DNA of 64,000 nucleotides from Bacteroidota bacterium (GTDB lineage Bacteria; Bacteroidota; Bacteroidia; UKL13-3): NCBI GenBank assembly GCA_027484685.1, contig JAIXSO010000040.1, positions 1 to 64,000 of the forward strand, read 5' to 3'. Shown piece by piece: positions 1 to 7,755 of this stretch (position 1 is its first letter; each line of letters starts with the position of its first letter). The notes under the pieces were generated by a model. It saw only the letters and a program-made list of their open reading frames with translations, ran no database searches and was not told where the DNA came from. The position numbers and the translations under genes were made by a program.

Positions 1-225
1 AATTAGCTCAAAAGGTGTTTTTTAAGGTAAGTTTTCATACTTTATTACCATTTATTATTATTTTATTTCAGTTTAGGCAGTAAGGTGACCGTTCGCTTTT
101 TAGGAGCAAATAATTAATTGTTTTTCGGTAATAGGTTATTGTTGTTTGACTCTTGATTTGTGGCTATGAACACAGGTGGCGCATTGGCACTAAAACTCAT
201 TATTCGTATCAATGTTCCTGTTTTA
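1..225. other. Intergenic DNA, no gene seen
   Basis: A+T-rich sequence with stops in all frames and no recognisable gene, RNA or promoter. It may be the downstream flank of a gene lying left of the window. The repeat copy described next begins at about 226. Confidence 0.5.
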
Positions 226-789
226 CAACGCTACTATCCGTAGTCTGAAGCTAAGCCTTGGCAGAGGGACTACGGATTTTAAAATGAAAAAAGAGTTTAT
301 AACTCGTTTTATTAGCCGGTGTCGGAGACACTACAATTCATTTTAAATCCTTAGAGCGCTTCGCTAACTCTCTGGATAGTAATGTGGTGGAAAGGTTGAT
401 TGGTTTATAGACAATGGACGATAGAAAAAAAATACGAACAAACGTCTTGCTGAAAGCATCTTTATAAGGAGCGGAAAAAGCAAACAACACCATATAAAGT
501 TCCTTCATCCGCTTTGGCGGAATCAGGATGACGCTCCCGCACCTTTTTATGCTGAATTACTTTTGAAATAATGGACATGGACATCTTCTTGGCTGTAAAT
601 GATGACTTGCCATTAGCCAACTTGGTTGCCAAATAAAGGAGATGCACTGCATGACTCGATTTTTTGAATAATGGCCATTAATAAGGTTTTCTAAAAGCGA
701 ACATAGTAAAATAATATCACTAGCAATAGGCAAGCTAATGTATAAAAATATAGTTTTTGATATTAGCGCCAACAAAACAATTTTTTAGA
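226..789. repeat. Long imperfect direct repeat, copy A
   Basis: About 560 bp that recur, diverged by substitutions and small indels, at 1606-2144. Shared blocks include the 'ctactatccgta' start, 'ctacaattcattttaaatcc', the segment around 465-570 with the hairpin CCGCTTTGGCGG, and the end 'caccaacaaaacaattttt' near 765-785. The conserved part has no consistent long reading frame: a 61-codon minus frame at 462-647 also exists in copy B, but its ends differ. I read it as a non-coding dispersed repeat. Both copies have the same orientation and bracket the exported-protein gene at 943. Confidence 0.85.
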
Positions 790-942
790 AAAGAGAAACA
801 AAATTAATTGGGTTTGATAAGTGTAATGAATATGTTTGTATTGATAGAAATAATTCTTCAGTAACAATACTTTCCAACATCAATAGGCTTAAAATAACAA
901 AGAATTAGCCACAGCAAAGACAACTAATTAGGGCAATGAAAA

Positions 943-1587
943 ATGCAACAAAAGAATAAAATATACAAAACAGGTTTTTACATTATAGTACTTTTAAGTT
1001 GCTTGCAAGTTTATGGGCAAAGTAAATTGCCAACAACTAATTTAGATATTACTAAACTTCCAAAAGAAATTAAGTTTACTGGCAAAATAAAAACCGCTGT
1101 TAGTTGGAAAGACAAGCTAGGCAATAATATTGTTATTACTACTAAAACTGGAACAACAACCAGCAAAAATGCTAAATCGGAAGATTACAAAAGTGCTGCC
1201 CTTTACACTTACCATTATATTACTAATAAAGACAGTACCTATTTAACTTGGAAAATTTATGACTTTATTAAAGAATGTCCTTTTGATATTGAAGTCAGTT
1301 TCATAAAAAATACCTTCCAAATAACCGACTTGAACCATGATGGAATAGCAGAAATATGGTTAATGTATAAAACTGGTTGTAGAAGTGATGTAAGTCCGTA
1401 TGACATGAAAATAATTATGTACGAAGGTCAACAAAAGTATTGTTTAAGAGGGCAAAACAAAGTACAGGTTTCAAAAAAAGAGTTTTATGGAGGTGATTAT
1501 AAAATTGACAATAAATTCAAAAATGGGCCAAAAGAATTTCTAAATTTTGCAAAAAAGCTATGGAATAAAAATATAATAGGATTTTAA
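943..1587 (+). CDS. Exported protein, possibly M949_RS01915 family
   Basis: A 214-residue protein with an N-terminal signal peptide (hydrophobic residues about 10-25, ending VYGQ). The central part carries a DLNHDGIAEIWLMYKT segment, an acidic Asp/Asn loop like those in calcium-binding or FG-GAP-like repeats, followed by a Cys/Asp-rich stretch and MKIIMYEG. This resembles small flavobacterial proteins labelled 'M949_RS01915 family surface polysaccharide biosynthesis protein'; that link is from memory and the function is not established. The gene stands alone between the two copies of a ~550-bp repeat, so it may be accessory cargo. A TATGTTTG element at 831-838 could be its promoter -7 box. 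Confidence 0.6.
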   Translation: MQQKNKIYKTGFYIIVLLSCLQVYGQSKLPTTNLDITKLPKEIKFTGKIKTAVSWKDKLGNNIVITTKTGTTTSKNAKSEDYKSAALYTYHYITNKDSTYLTWKIYDFIKECPFDIEVSFIKNTFQITDLNHDGIAEIWLMYKTGCRSDVSPYDMKIIMYEGQQKYCLRGQNKVQVSKKEFYGGDYKIDNKFKNGPKEFLNFAKKLWNKNIIGF

Positions 1588-1605
1588 ATAACTAATAAAA
1601 ACCTA

Positions 1606-2144
1606 CTATCCGTAATCTGAAGCCGATTCTTAGCAAAGGTGACTAAGGCTTTTTTAAATGAAAAAAGAGTTTTTAACTCGTTCCCATTAGCCCGTGTCGG
1701 AGTCCGATAGCTATCGGACACTACAATTCATTTTAAATCCTTAGAGCGCTTCACTAACTCTAAGGATAGTATTGGAACATCCTGTCCTGCTAAAGCGGGA
1801 AAGCATCTTTATAAGGAGCGGGAAAAGCAAACAACACCATATTAAAGTTCCTTCATCCGCTATGGCGGAATCAGGATGACGCTCCCGCACCTTTTTATGC
1901 TGAATTACTTTTGAAATAATGAACATTTACATCTTCTTGGCTATAAATGATTACTTGCCATTAGCCAACTTGGTTGCCAAATAAAGGAGATGCGCTGCAT
2001 GACTTGATTCTTTGAATTATGGCTTTTAATAAGTTTTTCTAAAAGAGAACATAGTCAAGTAATATAAATAGCAGTAAGCAAGTGGATATATAAAAAAATA
2101 GATTGTTTGATATTAGCACCAACAAAACAATTTTTTATTGATTT
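1606..2144. repeat. Long imperfect direct repeat, copy B
   Basis: Second copy of the repeat at 226-789, same orientation. The best-conserved stretch runs from about 1800 to 2010 ('ataaggagcgg', 'gcggaatcaggatgacgctc', 'ttgccattagccaacttggt', 'aaataaaggagatgc'). It differs from copy A by a palindromic insertion at about 1702-1719 and by a different stretch around 1765-1800. No protein is convincingly encoded. The space between 1588 and 2194 holds nothing else that I can see. Confidence 0.85.
1702..1719. repeat. 18-bp perfect palindrome inserted in repeat copy B
   Basis: GTCCGATAGCTATCGGAC reads the same on both strands. Copy A has the flanking words (gtgtcggag ... acactac) joined directly, so about 16 bp of palindrome are present only in copy B. 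Such palindromes can act as REP/MITE-like units or form hairpins. Confidence 0.75.
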
Positions 2145-2194
2145 CCTTAACTTTTATATGCATGTTTACATCCTAATAAAAATGAGTATCACCC

Positions 2195-2776
2195 ATGACT
2201 GAAAAGCATTTTTTAACAACTATTTTTAACGAGCAAAACTTTAGTAAAGATGACCTTGAAAATATATTGAATCAATACCAAAGAATTGAATTTGCCAAAA
2301 ACGATTTTTTGATACAAGAAGATTCAACTGCTAATTATTATTACTTCATTGAAAGTGGTTATGTTCGCTCGTATGTAATAGATTTAGAAGGTAATGATAT
2401 TAGCACTAAGTTTTTTAGTGCTACCGATATTGTTATTGATTGGCATTCGTATTTTTTAAAAACTAAATGTCGTGAAAATGTGCAAGCCATTACTGCTTGT
2501 GTAGCTTGGAAAATTACTTTCGAAAACTTTATGAAGTTGTTTAAAATAGAAGCTTTTAGAGAGGTTGGACGTACCCGTTTGGTTAATAATTATTTTGAAC
2601 TAAAAAATCATTCCATCTCCATTATTGCTGACCCTGCAAAGGACAGGTATTTAAATTTACTCAAATCGAAACCCGATATTGTTCAAAATGTACCATTGAA
2701 ACAAATTGCAACATATTTAGGCATTACCGATACTTCATTGAGTAGGATTAGAAAAGAAATTTTAGCAGAAAAATAA
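2195..2776 (+). CDS. Crp/Fnr-family transcriptional regulator
   Basis: A 193-residue cytoplasmic regulator. Residues about 20-115 form a cyclic-nucleotide-binding-type beta-roll (LIQEDSTANYYYFIESGYVR is the typical 'pressure valve' region), followed by the long dimerisation helix and a C-terminal winged helix with recognition segment VPLKQIATYLGITDTSLSRI at about 168-187. It has no Fe-S cysteine cluster of the Fnr kind. The stop overlaps the start of the next gene (TAATG), so the two are translationally coupled. Bacteroidota regulators of this type usually control a few neighbouring genes. A perfect palindrome at 3501-3516 upstream of the YciI-like gene is a candidate target. Confidence 0.88.
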   Translation: MTEKHFLTTIFNEQNFSKDDLENILNQYQRIEFAKNDFLIQEDSTANYYYFIESGYVRSYVIDLEGNDISTKFFSATDIVIDWHSYFLKTKCRENVQAITACVAWKITFENFMKLFKIEAFREVGRTRLVNNYFELKNHSISIIADPAKDRYLNLLKSKPDIVQNVPLKQIATYLGITDTSLSRIRKEILAEK

Positions 2777-3492
2777 TGAGTACATTAATACCCTATTTTG
2801 TTCCACAATGGATTTCAATATTGTTTATGATGGTGATACCAATCCCTTTTATTTTATTGGTATTATTTGTAAAAAAACATGTAAATAAAACTGACTATCC
2901 ACTAGCACTGCCAAGTACTGTTGTATTTTTTATTTTGTACTTATTATACATTGCCTTGGCTAGTAATTTGGGCTTGTTTAACCAAGTTTTATTTCCACCA
3001 AAAGTACTTTTGTTTACTACTTTTCCGTTTGCGTTTTTACTTTTTGTAGTTATTTATAATACTAAATTTTATGCCAATTTATTGCTTCATACAGCCCTTG
3101 AAAATTTAATTAAGCTGCATATTTTTAGGTTAATTGGTGTGTTTTTTGTGTTGCTTGCATTACATAATGCTTTACCCAAACCGTTTGCATTTATAGCAGG
3201 TATTGGCGATATGTTAACAGCTATTACAAGTATTTTTGTAGCCAAAGCTGTAATAAATAAAAAAAGTTATGCTTTAAAACTTACTTACTATTGGAACATA
3301 TTTGGCACTGTTGATATTTTATTTACAGCCATTGCAGCCAATGTTTTAACCAAACTTTCAATTGATACAGGCTCCATGGGTGTTGACACCTTAGCATTTT
3401 TTCCATTTTGTATAATACCTGCTTTTGCTCCACCCATTATTTTATTCTTACATTTTTCTACTTTTAAAAAATTAAAACAATTATCCCGCTAA
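2776..3492 (+). CDS. Multi-pass membrane protein, unknown function
   Basis: A 238-residue, strongly hydrophobic protein with about seven predicted transmembrane helices (roughly residues 10-30, 45-65, 72-92, 110-130, 135-155, 165-190, 205-230) and very short loops. I recognise no family signature or catalytic motif. It overlaps the Crp-like regulator gene by one base and is probably cotranscribed with it, so it may be a target or partner of that regulator. Confidence 0.75.
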   Translation: MSTLIPYFVPQWISILFMMVIPIPFILLVLFVKKHVNKTDYPLALPSTVVFFILYLLYIALASNLGLFNQVLFPPKVLLFTTFPFAFLLFVVIYNTKFYANLLLHTALENLIKLHIFRLIGVFFVLLALHNALPKPFAFIAGIGDMLTAITSIFVAKAVINKKSYALKLTYYWNIFGTVDILFTAIAANVLTKLSIDTGSMGVDTLAFFPFCIIPAFAPPIILFLHFSTFKKLKQLSR

Positions 3493-3500
3493 ATTCACTT

Positions 3501-3516
3501 CTTGCCATATGGCAAG
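3501..3516. promoter_or_regulatory. Perfect 16-bp palindrome, candidate Crp-like operator
   Basis: CTTGCCATATGGCAAG is a perfect inverted repeat. Its centre (3508.5) is about 42 bp upstream of the start point predicted from the -7 element at 3538-3545, the position used by class II Crp-type activators. The nearest regulator, two genes upstream, is a Crp/Fnr protein. Confidence 0.5.
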
Positions 3517-3537
3517 ATTAAATTGAAATCACCCATA

Positions 3538-3545
3538 TACTTTTG
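3538..3545 (+). promoter_or_regulatory. Bacteroidota-type -7 element (TACTTTTG)
   Basis: Matches the TAnnTTTG consensus 33 bp before the ATG at 3578. No good TTTG -33 box lies about 20 bp upstream, which fits a promoter that needs an activator bound at the adjacent palindrome. Confidence 0.5.
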
Positions 3546-3577
3546 TACCACAATTAACAACTAAACAAAAAAACAAA

Positions 3578-3925
3578 ATGGTACAAACAAATGAATTTAT
3601 GCTGGTTTTCAGATTCGAGCCAAACAACAATTATCAACCAACTGAAGTTGAATTAAACGAAATGCACCAACATTGGGGCGCTTTTATTGGTAATATTGCC
3701 ATACAAGAAAAATTAGTGAGCACTCACCAATTAAGTTTTGAAGGCAAACAAATTTTTGCCGACAAATCGGTGGTAGAAGGTATTCATGTTTCAAACAGCC
3801 AAACCCTTGGTGGTAACATGATAGTTAAAGCCAATTCAATAGATGAGGCCACAGAAATGGCTAAAAATTGCCCAATTTTAGCAATAGGCGGCACAGTAGA
3901 AGTTAGGGCTATTCAACCCATGTAA
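3578..3925 (+). CDS. YciI-like / YCII-related domain protein
   Basis: A 115-residue protein of the YCII-related (dimeric alpha-beta barrel) family. It begins with FMLVFRFEP, has the typical helix ELNEMHQHWGAFIG at about 25-38, then a strand with LGGNMIVKANSIDEATEMAK and a final block PILAIGGTVEVRAI, matching the family pattern '(G)P(F)..DG....(A)..(A)..CP....G.vEVRP'. The enzymatic role of the family is mostly unknown; some members act on chlorinated catechol intermediates. It has its own promoter and sits 32 bp before the SRPBCC gene, probably in one transcript. Confidence 0.82.
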   Translation: MVQTNEFMLVFRFEPNNNYQPTEVELNEMHQHWGAFIGNIAIQEKLVSTHQLSFEGKQIFADKSVVEGIHVSNSQTLGGNMIVKANSIDEATEMAKNCPILAIGGTVEVRAIQPM

Positions 3926-3957
3926 TCAATAATTTAATAATTAATTTAAACAGAAAA

Positions 3958-4491
3958 ATGAAAATGATAATTTCGATAATAATAATAGCTTTAGTAGCAT
4001 TTATAAGCTTTGGTTTATACAAAGCAAGTTCTTTAAAAAATATTCAAATAGCAAAATCGGTAACTATTAATGGCTCAAAAGAAGAAGTATTTAATATGGT
4101 GCGTTACTTAAAAAACTTTCCCAAATGGTCGCCATTTTTAGCCGAAGACCCAACCCAAAAATATGAAGTAAAAGGTGAAGATGGAATGGTTGGAGCGCAA
4201 TACCATTGGGATGGAAATAAAGGCAAGGATTTAGGTTTTCAAGAGATTGTAAAAATAGATACCTTTAGCTTTGTAGGTATGAAATGCGATATTCAAAAAC
4301 CTTTTGTAGCTAAACCCACATTTGACTATTACTTTACTGAAACGGCCAACGGTATAGAGGTAAAACAAGACTTTAAAGTAGAATCTGACCTAGTACCCGC
4401 ATTTTTTATGTGGTTGTTTGGGGCAAAAGCCGAAATGGAAAAAACCAATCAAAAAGGATTAGACCTATTGAAAAAAGCTATTGAAAAATAA
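3958..4491 (+). CDS. SRPBCC (START-like/polyketide cyclase) family protein
   Basis: A 177-residue protein with an N-terminal membrane anchor or signal segment (residues about 3-24). From residue 35 on it shows the SRPBCC pattern: SVTINGSKEEVFNMVRYLKN followed by FPKWSPFL, then alternating strands and a final amphipathic helix (EMEKTNQKGLDLLKKAI). The fold binds hydrophobic ligands in a deep cavity, but the ligand here cannot be deduced. It follows the YciI-like gene closely and ends at a strong terminator, so it closes the operon. Confidence 0.82.
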   Translation: MKMIISIIIIALVAFISFGLYKASSLKNIQIAKSVTINGSKEEVFNMVRYLKNFPKWSPFLAEDPTQKYEVKGEDGMVGAQYHWDGNKGKDLGFQEIVKIDTFSFVGMKCDIQKPFVAKPTFDYYFTETANGIEVKQDFKVESDLVPAFFMWLFGAKAEMEKTNQKGLDLLKKAIEK

Positions 4492-4516
4492 AAAATAAAG
4501 CTAACCTCAAAACTAT

Positions 4517-4560
4517 TGCTGCTGTTGGGATTTAAAACTAAACCCAACAGCAGCATTTTT
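4517..4560 (+). terminator. Intrinsic terminator after SRPBCC gene
   Basis: Perfect 13-bp stem TGCTGCTGTTGGG / CCCAACAGCAGCA with a 13-nt loop, followed by TTTTT. Confidence 0.9.
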
Positions 4561-4636
4561 TATTTAAACTAAAACAATACACTCTCTAACCTCAATAGCG
4601 AAACCCTAATGAATTCAAAAAAAACAGGCGTTTCGG

Positions 4637-5902
4637 CTACTTTACCCAAAACGGAAAGTTAGCACAAGCTACTTGATCGTGAGTATCGTAAATGTAAACG
4701 AATAAACGGTAAGCTCCTTTTTGAAATGGTGCTTTAAAGTTATAGCCATCTTTTAAATTTCCTCTAACTGCTATTGGCACTGCATCTGGTCGTTTTTCGG
4801 CATCTCCCCCACTTTTGGTAAACTCGCTTTCGGGTAATAATTCCCATTTGTATTTTAAGCTTTCCAAATTATTGTGTGTTATATTTAATTGTAAATTGAC
4901 ATTGGCACCTTTTCTAAACTCCAAACTTTGATAAGGCAATTGTTTATTTAACAAAAATGAATCAATTTTAGGAGCCCAATATTGCGGAGCACTTCCACTC
5001 CAAACTTGCTGTAATACATTCACCGCTTCAGTTTGTTTTCCATCTACAAATACACCATACCAAGTAGGTGTGGTTTCTTGTTTTTGTCCCCATAAAAAGG
5101 CATACGAACCCATACACAAAGCACTATCCTTTTGAATAAAATTTACGTAACGGTCTTTATAAGTAATGGCTTTTTCTGTTGATGTTTGTTCAATAGCAGC
5201 ACCCCATTTGGTTTTAGCTACTTCCCAATGTCCGTTAGGGCCCCACTCGGTAACCAAATAAGGTTTTTCCCATCCAAACAACCTAATTTTTTCGGGCAGG
5301 GCAGGTAAATCGCCATAAGTGTTAACACCTAAAATATCAATATCAGGACAAGTTTCTTTAATTAACGAAACCTCAGGCGCATCAATTCCAGCCGTAACAA
5401 CACATGTTGGATGGTTTTTATCTTCTTCATGAATCATGGCTGCAATATTTTGCACTGCTTTCCAAACCGAAAAATCGGTGTATTCCAAATCCACTTCATT
5501 GCCCACACCCCAAAGTAATAAAGCAGGATGGTTCTTAAACCTATTTACAATGCTTTTAAATTGCTCTACTTGATCTTGGCAAGCCCATTTATCGCTGTAA
5601 TCAAAACCATGACGCTCAGGAGGCATCCAAAGGCCAAGCATTACGGTTAAACCACGTTTTTGTGCTTCGTCTAAAACTGCTTGTGCATTTTCGGCACCCC
5701 AAAGTCTAACTGAATTTCCGCCAGCAGCTAAAGTTTTGTCCATAAACACATCGCCACCTGCACCTTTTACATAAAATGGTTTTCCACCTCTTAACAATTG
5801 AAAATTACCAGTAGCTGTTTTAGTAATTTCCACTTTAATAACTTGCGCCCATACAGTATTTACAAGCACCAACAAAATCCATAAAACTGACCCTTTTTTC
5901 AT
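4637..5902 (-). CDS. Clan GH-A glycoside hydrolase (GH158- or GH2-like)
   Basis: A 421-residue exported enzyme with a signal peptide (residues 1-19, cleavage after VWA). Residues about 30-300 form a TIM barrel of clan GH-A. The acid/base is probably E136 in WGVGNEVD and the nucleophile E219 in LVTEWGPNG, which predicts a retaining mechanism. Residues 310-421 look like an Ig-like beta-sandwich. It is last in an operon with GH16, GH3 and glycan-binding lipoproteins, and this size and layout fit the GH158 endo-beta-1,3-glucanases of Bacteroides laminarin loci. From sequence alone I cannot exclude a divergent GH2 or GH5. It starts only a few bases after the GH16 stop codon. Confidence 0.78.
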   Translation of the reverse strand: MKKGSVLWILLVLVNTVWAQVIKVEITKTATGNFQLLRGGKPFYVKGAGGDVFMDKTLAAGGNSVRLWGAENAQAVLDEAQKRGLTVMLGLWMPPERHGFDYSDKWACQDQVEQFKSIVNRFKNHPALLLWGVGNEVDLEYTDFSVWKAVQNIAAMIHEEDKNHPTCVVTAGIDAPEVSLIKETCPDIDILGVNTYGDLPALPEKIRLFGWEKPYLVTEWGPNGHWEVAKTKWGAAIEQTSTEKAITYKDRYVNFIQKDSALCMGSYAFLWGQKQETTPTWYGVFVDGKQTEAVNVLQQVWSGSAPQYWAPKIDSFLLNKQLPYQSLEFRKGANVNLQLNITHNNLESLKYKWELLPESEFTKSGGDAEKRPDAVPIAVRGNLKDGYNFKAPFQKGAYRLFVYIYDTHDQVACANFPFWVK

Positions 5903-5907
5903 ATTAA

Positions 5908-7722
5908 CTATGGATTGTTTTTTAAAATTTTAAAATAAAAATATTGCCCTTCATTTTCTAATCGAAGCATATAAGTTCCGGCATTTAACAATGGTAATTG
6001 TTTATTTAACTCATCAGTATTTTGCACTGAAATAATTTCTTTTCCAACCAAGTTAAACAATGAAATTGAACTTGGAACAAAAGGAGCATCTATTTGGATA
6101 TGATTATTAAAAGGATTTGGATAAACCTTCACATCGTTTTTATCAAAACCAAACTCTTTAACACCAGTGGTAACAGTTTTGCAAGGCGTTTCTTCTAAAG
6201 TAAACTCATCAAAATAAAATACATCTGTGTTATTGGTATTGGGTGCAAATAAAACAACCAATTGATTGATACTTCCTTCTGGAGTTTTATTATCGGGTTT
6301 CAAAATTAATTTAAAAGTCAACTCTTCCCAAGCTCTGGTTTTAGTGGTTTTGGCTTGCAATACACAACGTCTTCCTGAAGGATAATCCAATTGAGATAAA
6401 GCCCTGTTTTCAAAATTAATATTTACCTCAGTACCAATTGGGGCTGTGGTGTACAATTTCATTTTTAAAATCAGTGTACCATCTTCAAATGCTTTTGCAT
6501 TGCGAATCACATCGGCATTTAGTATTAAAGCATCGTAAGTTACATTACCATTTCGGTAATATCGGTTACAAAATAACGTATTGTTAACACTATCTTTTGC
6601 AGGATTGGTAATGGCCGCACGGTAAGTACCATTTCCTCCAACCCAATAGATTGTTCTTAATGTTTCAATATTATCAATTACACCTTCACAAGTATCGGGC
6701 AAAGCTTTAACAAATCGACTGATGGTTTTGGTTATTGATTGGTAATTAATAGTTACTTTAATACTATCGCTTTTTAAGCCCCAATTTACTTTTACATTAG
6801 GTGTTCCTTGACCTGAAACTATTTTAGCATTGGCAGGAACAGTCCAATTATAAGTGGCTCCATTTAACTTTTGCGTATAAAAATCTTTTTGCAAATCAGC
6901 TCTTAAAACTGCCTCAGGACCCGAAATAAAAATGTCGTTTAAATTTTGATATACTCTAATATAATCAACTTGCAAAGAAGCAGTATCAGGCGTTGATGCA
7001 TTAGGATAACCTAAAAAATAACCACCCACAGCTAAGTTAACAATAAAGTGAAAATTGCGGCTATATGGCCACCAAAAATCGGGTAAATCTTTTTTAGTTT
7101 TAGTACTGTAAACTACATTATCAACCAACCATTGAATGGTATCGTTTTTCCAAATCAATGAAAAATTATGAAACTCTGTGGTAAAATTTCCGGAAGGCAA
7201 AGTATAAGACGTACCTGTATATTTATTGTTGGGCGAATGAGCGCCATAATGAATGGTACCATAAGTATTTTTAGGTTCTTGCCCTTTGCCCTCTATCAAA
7301 TCTATTTCTCCACTTAAAGGCCAACTACCATAATAATTTTCTGTAGGTAAAAACCAAACAGCAGCCCAATAAGCTTGCCCAAATGGTAAACGAGCTCTTA
7401 CATCAATTCTACCCGAAGCAAAATCAAATTTGTTCATAGATCGTATTCTGCCAGAACTGTAAGCGCTATTTCCAATATTTTCCTTTTTGGCATTGATATT
7501 TAACATTCCATTAGCCACTGTAATATTTCCTTTTTGGTATGATTGGCGTTCATCATTACCCCAACCGCACAAGTTTGGGCAGCCATCACCAATTTGGTAT
7601 TCCCAAAAATTGGTATCTAATTGTGTACCATTAAACTCATCGGACCAACGCAAAAAATCTTGAGCAAATAGACCTAATGGTGCTACAAAAAGAAGAGTAA
7701 AAAATAGTTTGTATTTATTCAT
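5908..7722 (-). CDS. GH16 endo-beta-1,3-glucanase (laminarinase), T9SS-secreted
   Basis: I chose the internal ATG at 7722, which starts directly at the signal peptide (MNKYKLFF...GLFAQ), over the ATG 27 bases upstream. The protein has 604 residues. Residues 22-275 are a GH16 jelly roll with the catalytic motif GEIDLIEGKG (nucleophile E139, acid/base E144) and the W-S-D-E-F entry motif; the bulged EIDxxE form is that of laminarinases. A PKD/Ig-like segment (about 280-340) and a CBM-like beta-sandwich (about 345-515) follow. The last ~75 residues are a T9SS type A sorting domain (VKVYPNPFNN ... LNAGTYMLRL). The enzyme is therefore exported, released or attached at the cell surface, and should cleave beta-1,3-(1,4)-glucan. 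Confidence 0.92.
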   Translation of the reverse strand: MNKYKLFFTLLFVAPLGLFAQDFLRWSDEFNGTQLDTNFWEYQIGDGCPNLCGWGNDERQSYQKGNITVANGMLNINAKKENIGNSAYSSGRIRSMNKFDFASGRIDVRARLPFGQAYWAAVWFLPTENYYGSWPLSGEIDLIEGKGQEPKNTYGTIHYGAHSPNNKYTGTSYTLPSGNFTTEFHNFSLIWKNDTIQWLVDNVVYSTKTKKDLPDFWWPYSRNFHFIVNLAVGGYFLGYPNASTPDTASLQVDYIRVYQNLNDIFISGPEAVLRADLQKDFYTQKLNGATYNWTVPANAKIVSGQGTPNVKVNWGLKSDSIKVTINYQSITKTISRFVKALPDTCEGVIDNIETLRTIYWVGGNGTYRAAITNPAKDSVNNTLFCNRYYRNGNVTYDALILNADVIRNAKAFEDGTLILKMKLYTTAPIGTEVNINFENRALSQLDYPSGRRCVLQAKTTKTRAWEELTFKLILKPDNKTPEGSINQLVVLFAPNTNNTDVFYFDEFTLEETPCKTVTTGVKEFGFDKNDVKVYPNPFNNHIQIDAPFVPSSISLFNLVGKEIISVQNTDELNKQLPLLNAGTYMLRLENEGQYFYFKILKNNP

Positions 7723-7755
7723 GCTGTTAGCTTGATGTATTATATTCATAGCATT

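Noticed and set aside
462-647. Small minus-strand frame with the segment KVRERHPDSA, also found at 1741-1926
   Set aside because: It lies wholly inside the two repeat copies, its ends differ between copies, and it lacks signal or domain features; the repeat is better read as non-coding.
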